Source: an uncultured Muribaculaceae bacterium | GTDB lineage: Bacteria; Bacteroidota; Bacteroidia; Bacteroidales; Muribaculaceae | Assembly: GCA_934667475.1 (NCBI GenBank) | Contig: CAKUMB010000005.1 | Coordinates: forward strand, 69,073-133,072 | Reading direction: 5' to 3' | DNA: 64,000 nt | In this document: positions 40,345-48,734 of the stretch, one piece after another | Layout: every line of letters begins with the position of its first letter | How positions within the stretch are numbered: position 1 is the stretch's first letter | The notes under the pieces: generated by a model | The model's input: the letters and a program-made list of their open reading frames with translations, nothing else | What the model was told of the DNA's origin: nothing | Databases searched by the model: none | Program-made: the position numbers and the translations under genes

Positions 40345-41535
40345 ATGTATAGCAAATTCAAAGACCACCTGACTCAGGAACTCGCCGGCATCAAGGCAGC
40401 CGGACTCTACAAGGAGGAGAGAGTGATAACCACCGCCCAGCGCGCCGACATCAGCGTGAGCCAGGGCGGCGAAGTGCTCAACTTCTGCGCCAACAACTAC
40501 CTCGGCCTCAGCGACAACACCCGCCTCATCGAGGCCGCGAAGCGGGCCATGGACGAGCGAGGCTTCGGCATGTCGAGCGTGCGCTTCATTTGCGGCACGC
40601 AGGACCGCCACAAGCAGCTTGAAGCTGCCATAAGCGACTATTTCCACACCGACGACACCATTCTCTACGGCTCGTGTTTCGATGCCAACGGAGGCCTGTT
40701 TGAGGCCCTCCTCGGCCCCGACGACGCAATCATCAGCGACGCGCTCAACCATGCTTCAATCATCGACGGCGTGCGCCTGTGCAAGGCTAAGCGCTACCGC
40801 TATGCCAATGCCAATATGGACGAGCTTGAGGAGTGCCTGAAGCAGGCTCAGCAGCAGCGGTTCCGCATCATAGCCACCGACGGTGTGTTTTCGATGGACG
40901 GCAATGTGGCTCCAATGGACCGCATTTGCGAGCTGGCCGAGCGCTACGATGCCATGGTGATGGTCGACGAGTCGCACTCGGCAGGTGTGGTGGGCCCCAC
41001 GGGTCACGGCGTGGCCGAGCAGTTTGGCCTGTATGGACGCATCGATGTGTTCACGGGCACTCTGGGCAAGGCCTTTGGCGGTGCCATGGGCGGATTCACT
41101 ACGGGCCGCAAAGAGATTATCGACATGCTGCGCCAGCGCTCGCGTCCCTACCTGTTCAGCAACAGTGTGGCGCCGGGCATAGTGGGCGCCAGCCTTGAAA
41201 TGTTTAAGATGCTAAAGGAGAGCAACGAGCTGCACACCCGTCTGGCCGAGAATGTGGAGTATTTCCGCACCCGCATGCTCGATGCTGGCTTCGACATAAA
41301 GCCCACACAGAGCGCTATCTGTGCAGTGATGCTCTACGACGCCAAACTGTCGCAAGACTTTGCGGCCGCCATGCAGCGCGAGGGCATCTACGTCACGGGC
41401 TTCTACTATCCCGTGGTGCCTAAGGGCGAGGCGCGCATACGCGTGCAGTTGTCGGCCGGACACCAGCGCGAGCACCTCGACAAGGCCATTGCTGCCTTTG
41501 TGAAGGTTGGCAAGGAACTTGGTGTAATCAAGTAG
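40345..41535 (+). CDS. kbl: Glycine C-acetyltransferase (2-amino-3-ketobutyrate CoA ligase)
   Basis: 396 residues, exact family length. PLP-dependent alpha-oxoamine synthase: 'FCANNYLGLSDN' near the N-terminus, 'VRFICGTQDRHKQLE', 'SCFDANGGLFEALLG', 'MVMVDESHSAGVVG', and the PLP lysine in 'TGTLGKAFGGAMGGF'. With coenzyme A it converts 2-amino-3-ketobutyrate to glycine and acetyl-CoA. Divergent from tdh, so the two genes for this two-step threonine breakdown share one 190-base control region. Confidence 0.95.
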   Translation: MYSKFKDHLTQELAGIKAAGLYKEERVITTAQRADISVSQGGEVLNFCANNYLGLSDNTRLIEAAKRAMDERGFGMSSVRFICGTQDRHKQLEAAISDYFHTDDTILYGSCFDANGGLFEALLGPDDAIISDALNHASIIDGVRLCKAKRYRYANANMDELEECLKQAQQQRFRIIATDGVFSMDGNVAPMDRICELAERYDAMVMVDESHSAGVVGPTGHGVAEQFGLYGRIDVFTGTLGKAFGGAMGGFTTGRKEIIDMLRQRSRPYLFSNSVAPGIVGASLEMFKMLKESNELHTRLAENVEYFRTRMLDAGFDIKPTQSAICAVMLYDAKLSQDFAAAMQREGIYVTGFYYPVVPKGEARIRVQLSAGHQREHLDKAIAAFVKVGKELGVIK

Positions 41536-41577
41536 GCAAAGGAAAAACAATCATATGACAAACGTTAACAAGGTTCA

Positions 41578-41620
41578 GGGCTTATGCCGCAGCGATTGCG
41601 CCATAAGCCCGTTTCTTTTT
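41578..41620 (+). terminator. Terminator of kbl
   Basis: GGGCTTATG (41578-41586) pairs with CATAAGCCC (41602-41610); GTTTCTTTTT follows. Confidence 0.85.
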
Positions 41621-41762
41621 GTGCGTCTATGTTTTCGTTGGGGGGCTGCTGCAGCGGTGGCTCCATTTTGGCTGCGGATTTCGGTTTCAAACGATAGCAG
41701 CCGCATCGCTGATGCCAACTGTACTTGTAATGAAATGCTGTTGAATGTGTGACGGAGTGTGG

Positions 41763-42722
41763 CTAAACGGTGGCCGTGATCAGGGTGGCGGCACCAGTCA
41801 GGTGAAGGCTGCGCACCACGGCAGGCACCAGCACCGTCTCGCCGCGGTGCAGGGTGGCCGAAGTGCCGTTGTCACACTTCATTGTGGCAGATCCGGCTAT
41901 GCACATCACCGCCAGAAAAGCGTCGTGTGGCATGCGCAGGTCGAATTCCGATTCCACTATCACGCGGTCCACATTGAAGAAAATGCTGTTGATGAGCGAA
42001 GTCACGCCCTTGCTGCGCACGTAGTTGCGCTTGCAGTCGGTGGCTATGGTGTAGTCGATGGCGTCGGCGGCAAGGTCGGTGTGCAGCTGGCGCGGCTTGC
42101 CGTCTTTGTCGAGGCGGTTGAAGTCATACACGCGGTAGGTGATGTCGCTCGACTGCTGGATTTCGGCCAGCAGGTTGCCGGCCCCTATGGCGTGTATGCG
42201 TCCCGCGGGCAGAAAGAATATGTCGCCCGGGTGCGTCTCGTGGCTTTGCACGGCGTCGAGGATTGTGCTGTTGGCCACCATGCGCCTGTACACCTCTGGC
42301 GTGATGGTCTTGCGCATGCCGGCATACAGCTTGGCGCCCTTGTCGCTGTCAATTATGTACCACATCTCGGTCTTGCCGCTGCATCCGTGCCTCTCCTGCG
42401 CCAGGTCGTCGCCAGGGTGCACCTGCACCGACAGGTCGAGCTTGGCATCGATAATCTTGATGAGCAGCGGAAACTCCTCGCCGTGCTTGCGATACACGCG
42501 GCGGCCCACAAGGTCGCCCTTGTATTTGCATATGAGCTCGCGCAGCGTCAGCCCTTTGTCGGGGCCTTCGCTCACCACCGACTCGTGGCCTTTGAGGCCC
42601 GACACTTCCCAGCTTTCTCCCACATTGCCCTCGTCGATGCGCACGCCCTTGAAGGCGCCGATTTTGTCGCCGCCCCACAGCACCTGTTTCAGGTTCAAGC
42701 CAAACTTAAAGGGTCCAAGCAT
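41763..42722 (-). CDS. manA: Class I mannose-6-phosphate isomerase
   Basis: 319 residues from the ATG at 42722 (MLGPFKFGLNLKQVLWGG), which fits the family start 'PLKFxPxLKxxxWGG'; an ATG five codons earlier (42737) would leave only an 8-base leader. Zinc and active-site motifs: 'LSVQVHPGDDLAQERHG', 'GKTEMWYII' and 'LPAGRIHAIGAGNLLAEIQQSSDITYRVYD' (key parts). It interconverts mannose 6-phosphate and fructose 6-phosphate, feeding GDP-mannose and GDP-fucose for surface glycans. Short Bacillus/Bacteroides-type isomerase. Single gene. Confidence 0.93.
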   Translation of the reverse strand: MLGPFKFGLNLKQVLWGGDKIGAFKGVRIDEGNVGESWEVSGLKGHESVVSEGPDKGLTLRELICKYKGDLVGRRVYRKHGEEFPLLIKIIDAKLDLSVQVHPGDDLAQERHGCSGKTEMWYIIDSDKGAKLYAGMRKTITPEVYRRMVANSTILDAVQSHETHPGDIFFLPAGRIHAIGAGNLLAEIQQSSDITYRVYDFNRLDKDGKPRQLHTDLAADAIDYTIATDCKRNYVRSKGVTSLINSIFFNVDRVIVESEFDLRMPHDAFLAVMCIAGSATMKCDNGTSATLHRGETVLVPAVVRSLHLTGAATLITATV

Positions 42723-42751
42723 ATTGCCTATAGTCATAATTAAAACCGCTG

Positions 42752-42759
42752 CAAAGATA
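42752..42759 (-). promoter_or_regulatory. manA promoter, -7 element
   Basis: TATCTTTG on the minus strand; predicted start near 42745, which helps choose the ATG at 42722. Confidence 0.55.
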
Positions 42760-42907
42760 GTGCAAATCGGGCGCAAAGCATCAAGCTTGCTTGAATGTTT
42801 TGCCAATATGCAGCTTATTTTCTGTAAAGATACAGCAAATTAATTGATAGCAGCATCGAGCGGCAATAAAAATAACCGCTGGCAAAATGGGTGATGGCTT
42901 TTTTTAC

Positions 42908-42915
42908 TAACTTTG
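42908..42915 (+). promoter_or_regulatory. Promoter of the Big_5 lipoprotein gene, -7 element
   Basis: TAACTTTG, 44 bases before the start codon at 42959. Confidence 0.6.
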
Positions 42916-42958
42916 CACATTCACACGACATATATATATTAGATATACAACAACACAA

Positions 42959-45082
42959 ATGCAACCACACCGCATATCACTCAGCCGCATTGCGGCTTGG
43001 ACCCTGGCCGCAGCCCTGATGCTTGTGGCGGCCGCATGCGCTAACATAGGTACGCCCGAGGGAGGCCCGCGCGACTACACCCCGCCGCGTGTGGTGAAGA
43101 CGTCGCCGGCCAACGGCGCCGTCAATTTCAAGGGCAACAAGGTGGAAATCACCTTCGACGAGATAGTGCAAATCAAAGACCAGCAGAGCAAAGTGGTGGT
43201 GTCGCCCGCGCAAAAGGAGATGCCCGTGATAAGAAACACCGGGCGCAAAGTCACGGTTGAGTTCCGCGACACACTGAAGCCCAACACCACCTATGTGGTC
43301 GACTTCACCAACGCAATCGAGGACAACAACGAGGGCAATGTGCTCGACGGCTACAGTTTTGCCTTTTCCACCGGCGAGACCATCGACTCGCTGCAGGTGT
43401 CGGGCATGGCTCTGCGCGCCAGCGACCTCGAGCCCATGCAGCACATTCTGGTGGGTCTGCACAGCAACCTCAGCGACACAGCCTTTGCCACAACGCCGCT
43501 GGAGCGCATCAGCCGCACCAACGACCGCGGCCAGTTCACGCTGCGCAACCTCAAGCCCGGCCGCTATCACATATTCGCGCTCAACGACGTGGACGGCGAC
43601 TATCGCATGGCCCGCACCGAAGACATGGCCTTTTGCGACAGCGTGATAGTGCCCGGAGTGAACAGCGTGTCCACGCGCGACACCGTGTTCACATTCGACC
43701 ATCGCGTCGACACCGTGGTCACCGCCACCCACACGCAGTATGTGCCCAACAATGTGCTGCTGAGCGTGTTTAACGAAAACTACCGCCAGCAATACATAAA
43801 GTCGCACCGCCGTCTGGGCCGCAACCGCCTGCTGCTGCAGATGGGTGCGCCGCAGACGCGCATGCCTCAGGTGCGCCTGCTCAGTCCGCAGCCGTCGGCC
43901 CGGCACTGGTGCCGCCTTGAGCGCAACGAGCGCGGCGACTCGCTGGTCTACTGGCTGGCCGATTCAAGCCTCATCAAGAGCGACAGCCTGAGCCTTGAGG
44001 TGCACTATATGCGCACTCCGACCGACGGGGCCGACACCCTGGTTGAGGCCACCGACACCCTGGCATTTGCCGCCGTGCGCAGCGGCTACGAGCTTAAACA
44101 GCAGGAGCAGGCGCGCAAAGAGCGAGAGAAGCGCCATAAGGAGATAAGCCAGCTGGTGGAGAAGCGCGACAAGGCCGCCGCCGAGGGCAAAGACGTCACC
44201 GAATACGAGCTCAACCTCGCCGCCCTCCGCCATCAGGACGAGGCCGAAGTGCCATCGCTCAAAGCCACGCTCGAGAAGACCGAGTTGGGTGTCACCGATT
44301 CTATAGCCTTTAAGTTCGACATGCCCGTCGACACCATATACAACCGCCGTCTGCGCCTCACCCACATGCTGCCCGACAGCACTTGGGAGGCGGTGCCCCT
44401 GCCGCCCATGGTCAAGGCCAACGAATGCAGCGAGCTGCGCTATGTGCTGCCTATGCGTCTGCAGCCGGGCGGCCAATACAAGCTGCAAGTCGACTCGGCC
44501 GCCATCTACTCGATCTACAACCTCACCTGCAAGGGCATCGACCAGGACATAAGCGTGAAAAAGCTGGAAGACTACGCCAACCTCTACATGCGCATCCAGG
44601 GCCTTGCCGGCCGCCGCGCCGTGGCGCAGCTGCTCGACGGCGGCGACAAGCCTGTGATGACGGCCGCAGTCGATAGTGCCGCAGCCGAGGCCGCATTTGA
44701 GAATGTGGAGCCGGGCACCTACTATGTGCGCCTTTTCATCGACGACAACGGCAACGGTGTGTGGGACACCGGCAACTATGCCCGCCACCAGCAGCCCGAG
44801 GAGGTTTATTACTACCCCAAGCCCCTGAAACTGCGCCGCAACTGGGACGTGGACCAGGCCTGGAACATATATGCCGCGCCGCTCGACCTGCAGAAGCCCG
44901 AGAACATACGCAAAAACCGCCCCGAAAACCGCACCAGCCTGCTCGACTCCAAGCGCAAGCGGGCCAATAAGGCCGACGGCGACACCGAGGAGGACGACAC
45001 CGACGGATTCAGCAACCCCGCATTCGGACGCAACGCCTACAGCGGCAACAAATACAACGACTACCGCAACGGCCAGCGCTGA
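42959..45082 (+). CDS. Lipoprotein with Ig-like (Big_5) domain
   Basis: 707 residues. Lipobox 'LVAAAC' (Cys27), then 'ANIGTPEGGPRDYTPPRVVKTSPANGAVNFKGNKVEITFDE' (start shown in parts), a typical Big_5 domain to about residue 135. A carboxypeptidase-regulatory-like beta domain follows ('GQFTLRNLKPGRYHIFALNDVDGDY'), then a K/E-rich helix near 380-425 and a second beta region with 'EPGTYYVRLFIDDNGNGVWDTGNY'. The last 60 residues are charged. This lipoprotein is conserved across Bacteroidota with no known role; probably outer membrane or periplasm. It is not an enzyme as far as can be seen. Confidence 0.85.
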   Translation: MQPHRISLSRIAAWTLAAALMLVAAACANIGTPEGGPRDYTPPRVVKTSPANGAVNFKGNKVEITFDEIVQIKDQQSKVVVSPAQKEMPVIRNTGRKVTVEFRDTLKPNTTYVVDFTNAIEDNNEGNVLDGYSFAFSTGETIDSLQVSGMALRASDLEPMQHILVGLHSNLSDTAFATTPLERISRTNDRGQFTLRNLKPGRYHIFALNDVDGDYRMARTEDMAFCDSVIVPGVNSVSTRDTVFTFDHRVDTVVTATHTQYVPNNVLLSVFNENYRQQYIKSHRRLGRNRLLLQMGAPQTRMPQVRLLSPQPSARHWCRLERNERGDSLVYWLADSSLIKSDSLSLEVHYMRTPTDGADTLVEATDTLAFAAVRSGYELKQQEQARKEREKRHKEISQLVEKRDKAAAEGKDVTEYELNLAALRHQDEAEVPSLKATLEKTELGVTDSIAFKFDMPVDTIYNRRLRLTHMLPDSTWEAVPLPPMVKANECSELRYVLPMRLQPGGQYKLQVDSAAIYSIYNLTCKGIDQDISVKKLEDYANLYMRIQGLAGRRAVAQLLDGGDKPVMTAAVDSAAAEAAFENVEPGTYYVRLFIDDNGNGVWDTGNYARHQQPEEVYYYPKPLKLRRNWDVDQAWNIYAAPLDLQKPENIRKNRPENRTSLLDSKRKRANKADGDTEEDDTDGFSNPAFGRNAYSGNKYNDYRNGQR

Positions 45083-45151
45083 GGCGTGGGCTGCGCTGCA
45101 TAAAAATGCACTTTATGCCACTTTGATAGCCGTAGTGTGCTTTTTTGTTAT

Positions 45152-45159
45152 TAACTTTG
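45152..45159 (+). promoter_or_regulatory. Arginine operon promoter, -7 element
   Basis: TAACTTTG, about 125 bases before the argR start, leaving room for a leader that contains the 9-codon ORF at 45178. Confidence 0.55.
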
Positions 45160-45177
45160 CATTCAGATTGTGGATAA

Positions 45178-45210
45178 ATGAGACGCCATCCACCCATTTT
45201 TGGCTAAGAT
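45178..45210 (+). CDS. Micro-ORF with two arginine codons in the argR leader
   Basis: ATG at 45178 opens a 10-residue-or-shorter frame reading MRRHPPIFG and then TAA at 45208-45210 (reading through 'ggctaa'). It lies 13-20 bases after the predicted transcription start and about 75 bases before argR. Two consecutive Arg codons (AGA CGC) ahead of an arginine operon recall leader peptides, but no pair of alternative hairpins is obvious and there is no Shine-Dalgarno. Coding status is speculative. Confidence 0.25.
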
Positions 45211-45283
45211 ACGGCGGAATGGGGCACCGATGGCTTACATTTTTTCACTTCTGTGCAACATACATATTTTTAGACCAAGCAAA

Positions 45284-45796
45284 GTGAAGAATAAGAAGAA
45301 CAGATTGCAGCTGATAGTGGAACTGGTGAAAAGCAAGTGCATAGGCAGTCAAAGCGAATTGTCGGACCTGCTTAAGCAGCACGGCATGAATGTGACGCAG
45401 GCCACCCTGTCGCGCGACTTGAAGAGCCTGCGCATCACCAAGGTGGCCAACGACAGCGGCAACTACATGTACATAATTCCCGTTGGCAACGACTTGCAGG
45501 ACTCTCTGTTGCGAAGTGGCCAGAACTCTGTCACAGCCAGCCAGAAGGTGGGCTTCGTGTCGATTACGTTTTCTGGCAACATCGCCATAATCAAGACCCG
45601 CAACGGCTATGCCGCTGGCGTGGCCTACGACATCGACATGAGCCGGGCTCCCGAGGTGGCGGGCACCATAGCCGGTGCCGACACCGTGTTTGCCGTGTTG
45701 CGCGAGGGCGTAACGCGACGGCGCGCGCTTGAGGTGTTTTCGCGCTTCATTCCCATTGACGACCTGCTGGCCCGCGAGGGCGGCGGTGAGAAGTGA
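45284..45796 (+). CDS. argR: Arginine repressor ArgR
   Basis: 170 residues from the GTG at 45284 (MKNKKNRLQLIVELVKSK), which matches the start of Bacteroides ArgR; the longer frame to 45200 has no homology. N-terminal winged helix: 'IGSQSELSDLLKQHGMNVTQATLSRDLKSLRI'. C-terminal hexamer and arginine-binding domain: 'AYDIDMSRAPEVAGTIAGADTVFAVLREG', with the adjacent acidic residues that hold arginine in 'GADTVF'. First gene of the arginine set argR / GNAT-argG / argC / argD, so it probably controls itself and the operon. Confidence 0.93.
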   Translation: MKNKKNRLQLIVELVKSKCIGSQSELSDLLKQHGMNVTQATLSRDLKSLRITKVANDSGNYMYIIPVGNDLQDSLLRSGQNSVTASQKVGFVSITFSGNIAIIKTRNGYAAGVAYDIDMSRAPEVAGTIAGADTVFAVLREGVTRRRALEVFSRFIPIDDLLAREGGGEK

Positions 45797-45844
45797 CGCC
45801 ACACACAACACAAGCTTTTCATATTAAATAACATATATATCAGC

Positions 45845-45885
45845 CCTGTCAAAACAAAATCAGCTTACTGCGGTAAGCCGACAGG
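45845..45885 (+). promoter_or_regulatory. Nested stem-loop between argR and the GNAT-argG gene
   Basis: Inner hairpin GCTTAC-TGCG-GTAAGC (45863-45878) sits inside an outer stem CCTGTC (45845-45850) / GACAGG (45880-45885). The outer stem covers part of an AGGAG sequence (45883-45887). The next start codon is 34 bases away at 45919, so a direct block of its ribosome site is unlikely; it could be an mRNA processing or stability element. Confidence 0.4.
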
Positions 45886-45918
45886 AGAATCTAAAACACT
45901 GGATTTTTAGAAAAAGAA

Positions 45919-47724
45919 ATGATTAACGTCAACGAAATTGAAATCGTGGTGGCCGGAGAAAACGAGGTGAAATACATCGACGAGATTCTCAAGACCATGA
46001 GCGACGCCGCCAAAGTGCGCGGCACAGGTATCGCCAAGCGCACCCATGCCTACGTTGAGCAGGTGATGCGCGCCCACAAGGCCGTGTTGGCCCTTTACCA
46101 TGGGCGCTTTGCCGGATTCAGCTACATCGAGAGCTGGGATCACAAGTTGTTTGTAACCAATTCAGGACTTATTGTCCACCCCGACTTCAGGGGATTGGGC
46201 GTGGCTTCACGCATCAAGCGACGAGTGTTTGCCTTGGCACGCGAGCGATACCCGCAGGCCAAGGTGTTCAGCCTCACCACGGGCGCGGCTGTGCTCAACA
46301 TGAACAATAAGTTGGGCTTCAAGCCGGTGACCTTCGGCGCGTTGACGGCCGATAAAGACTTTTGGAAGGGGTGCGAAAGCTGCGTCAACTACGACATTTT
46401 GCAGCGCAACGGCGGCGAGAAGTGCCTGTGCACGGCTTTGCTCTACGACCCCAGCGAGCACCCCGACGATGAAATAAAAATCAAGGAAATCATGGACGAT
46501 AACAACCAGAAAAAGCGTGAGAAAGTGGTGCTTGCCTTCAGCGGCGGCCTTGACACCTCATTTTGTGTGAAATATCTGAGCGAGGATTGCGGCTACGATG
46601 TGTATACCGCCATCGCCAACACGGGCGGCTTCGGTCCCGAGGAACTGGAGCAGATTCGCAAGCGGGCACTCGAGCTCGGCGCCGTGGAGCACGCCTCTAT
46701 CGACATCACTCAGGAGTATTACGACAAGAGCATAAAATACATGGTGATGGGCAACGTGCTGCGCAATGGCTGTTATCCCATCTCGGTGAGCTCCGAGCGC
46801 ATGTTCCAGGCCATAGCCATCATCAACTATGCCAAGAAGATTGGCGCAAAGTATGTGGCCCACGGCAGCACCGGCGCAGGCAACGACCAGATTCGCTTCG
46901 ACCTCACCTTCCAGGTGCTCGCCCCCGAGATTAAAATCATCACTCCCACGCGCGACCTCGCCCTGACCCGCGACTACGAGATCAACTATCTCAAGAACCA
47001 CGGTTTTGAGGCCGACTTCACCAAGATGGCCTACAGCTACAACAAGGGTCTGTGGGGCACCAGCATATGCGGCAAGGAGACACTTGTGAGCAACGAGACT
47101 CTGCCCGACGATGCCTATCCCACCAAGATGACCGCCACCGCCGACCGCCGCATCACACTCGACTTTGTGAAGGGCGAGATCTCGGCCGTCGACGGCCGGG
47201 AGTTCACCGACAAGGTGGCCGCCATCCAGTATCTGGAGCAAATCACAGGTCCCTACGCAATAGGCCGCGACATCAATCTTGGCGACACCATCATTGGCAT
47301 CAAGGGCCGTGTGGGCTTTGAGGCTGGCGCTCCGCTGCTCATCATTGCCGCCCATAAGCAACTCGAGAAGTTCACACTCACCAAGTGGCAGCAGTATTGG
47401 AAGGAGCAGCTGGGCCAGTGGTATGGCATGTTCTTCCACGAGAGCTACTATCTGGAGCCCGTGATGCGCGACATCGAGGCCTACCTCACCGAGAGCCAGC
47501 GCAACGTCACCGGCCGCGTGATAGTCGACCTCAAGCCCTACCGCTACGAAATGGTGGGCGTGGAGAGCGACTACGACCTGAGCAAGACCAACTTTGGCGA
47601 ATATGGCGAGATGAACAAGGCCTGGACGGCCGACGACGTGAAGGGCTTCACCAAAATCTACGCCAACCCGCTCAAGGTGTACTACTACAACCAAGTTAAG
47701 AACGGCAAGGAGTTCAAGTTATGA
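45919..47724 (+). CDS. argG: GNAT acyltransferase fused to argininosuccinate synthase
   Basis: 601 residues in one frame. Residues 1-185 form a GNAT domain: 'RGTGIAKRTHAYVEQVM', 'FAGFSYIESWDHKLFVTNSGLIVHPDFRGLGVASRIKRRVF' (key part 'PDFRGLGVASRIK', acyl-CoA binding), 'NNKLGFKPV'. From residue 192 a complete ArgG follows, with P-loop 'AFSGGLDTSFCVKYL', 'GSTGAGNDQIRFD' and 'WGTSICGKETL'. In Bacteroides these are two adjacent genes; the GNAT is a candidate for the first acyl-transfer step on glutamate. An internal ATG at 46492 preceded by AAGGAA could also produce ArgG alone. ArgG joins citrulline and aspartate using ATP. Overlaps argC by four bases. Confidence 0.93.
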   Translation: MINVNEIEIVVAGENEVKYIDEILKTMSDAAKVRGTGIAKRTHAYVEQVMRAHKAVLALYHGRFAGFSYIESWDHKLFVTNSGLIVHPDFRGLGVASRIKRRVFALARERYPQAKVFSLTTGAAVLNMNNKLGFKPVTFGALTADKDFWKGCESCVNYDILQRNGGEKCLCTALLYDPSEHPDDEIKIKEIMDDNNQKKREKVVLAFSGGLDTSFCVKYLSEDCGYDVYTAIANTGGFGPEELEQIRKRALELGAVEHASIDITQEYYDKSIKYMVMGNVLRNGCYPISVSSERMFQAIAIINYAKKIGAKYVAHGSTGAGNDQIRFDLTFQVLAPEIKIITPTRDLALTRDYEINYLKNHGFEADFTKMAYSYNKGLWGTSICGKETLVSNETLPDDAYPTKMTATADRRITLDFVKGEISAVDGREFTDKVAAIQYLEQITGPYAIGRDINLGDTIIGIKGRVGFEAGAPLLIIAAHKQLEKFTLTKWQQYWKEQLGQWYGMFFHESYYLEPVMRDIEAYLTESQRNVTGRVIVDLKPYRYEMVGVESDYDLSKTNFGEYGEMNKAWTADDVKGFTKIYANPLKVYYYNQVKNGKEFKL

Positions 47725-48698
47725 TAAAGGCAGGAATCATAGGCGGCGCGGGCTACACCGCAGGCGAGCTGATAAGGCTGCTCGTGAATCACCCCGACGT
47801 GGAGCTGAGCTGGGTCAACAGTTCGAGCAACGCCGGCAACCGCATCGACAGTGTGCACCAGGGCCTAATTGGCGACACCGACCTGAGGTTTACCGACGGG
47901 CTGCCGTTTGAGGGCACCGATGTGCTGTTTCTCTGCACTCCTCACGGCTTTTCGCGGCCGTTCATCGAGGAGCACAAGGCCGAGATGCCCAGCGACATGC
48001 GCATAATCGACCTCTCGCAAGACTTCCGTCTGGCCGACGGCACCCACGATTTTGTGTATGGCCTGCCCGAGCTCAACCGCCGCAGCATAGTGCACGACTG
48101 CAAGCACGTGGCCAACCCAGGCTGCTTTGCTACAGCCATTCAGCTGGCACTGCTACCGCTGGCCAAAAACCTGCTGCTCAACGCCGATGTGCATGTCAAT
48201 GCCATCACGGGCAGCACAGGTGCTGGCGTCAAGCCCAAGCCCACAGCCCACTACTCTTGGCGCAACGACAATGTGTCGATCTACAAGCCGTTCCGCCACC
48301 AGCACCTGGCCGAAATCAGGCAGTCGCTCACCAAGCTGCAGCAGAGTTTCGATGCCGAAATCGACTTCATTCCGGTGCGCGGCCCGTTTTCGCGTGGCAT
48401 ATTCGCCTCGCTCTATCTCGACTGCCCCGTTGAGCTGGATGTGGTGCGCAGCCTCTATGACGACTACTACAGCGACCACAGCTTCACCTCGGTCACCGAC
48501 AAAGAGGTGGACTTGAAAGACGTGGTCAACACCAACAAGTGCCTCATCCACCTCGACAAAATCGACGGCAAACTGCTGATTACCTCGGTTATCGACAATT
48601 TGCTGAAGGGTGCCAGCGGCACTGCGGTGCACAACATGAACCTGCTTTTCGGCCTGCACGAGAAGGTGGGTCTCATGCTCAAGCCGTCGGCGTTCTAA
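47721..48698 (+). CDS. argC: N-acetyl (or N-succinyl)-gamma-glutamyl-phosphate reductase
   Basis: 325 residues. NADP motif 'GIIGGAGYTAGELIRLL', catalytic cysteine in 'NPGCFATAIQLAL', 'HSVNAITGSTGAG'-like region 'HVNAITGSTGAGVKP' and 'RGPFSRGIFAS'. It reduces the acyl-glutamyl phosphate to the semialdehyde in arginine synthesis; Bacteroides uses succinylated intermediates, so the true acyl group is open here. Translation is coupled to the upstream fusion gene by an ATGA overlap. Confidence 0.95.
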   Translation: MIKAGIIGGAGYTAGELIRLLVNHPDVELSWVNSSSNAGNRIDSVHQGLIGDTDLRFTDGLPFEGTDVLFLCTPHGFSRPFIEEHKAEMPSDMRIIDLSQDFRLADGTHDFVYGLPELNRRSIVHDCKHVANPGCFATAIQLALLPLAKNLLLNADVHVNAITGSTGAGVKPKPTAHYSWRNDNVSIYKPFRHQHLAEIRQSLTKLQQSFDAEIDFIPVRGPFSRGIFASLYLDCPVELDVVRSLYDDYYSDHSFTSVTDKEVDLKDVVNTNKCLIHLDKIDGKLLITSVIDNLLKGASGTAVHNMNLLFGLHEKVGLMLKPSAF

Positions 48699-48734
48699 AG
48701 TTTTAATATACAGAACTGAGAGAGGAAAATTAAA

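Noticed and set aside
41555..41752. 65-codon frame after kbl
   Set aside because: It runs through the kbl terminator hairpin and has no homology-like features.
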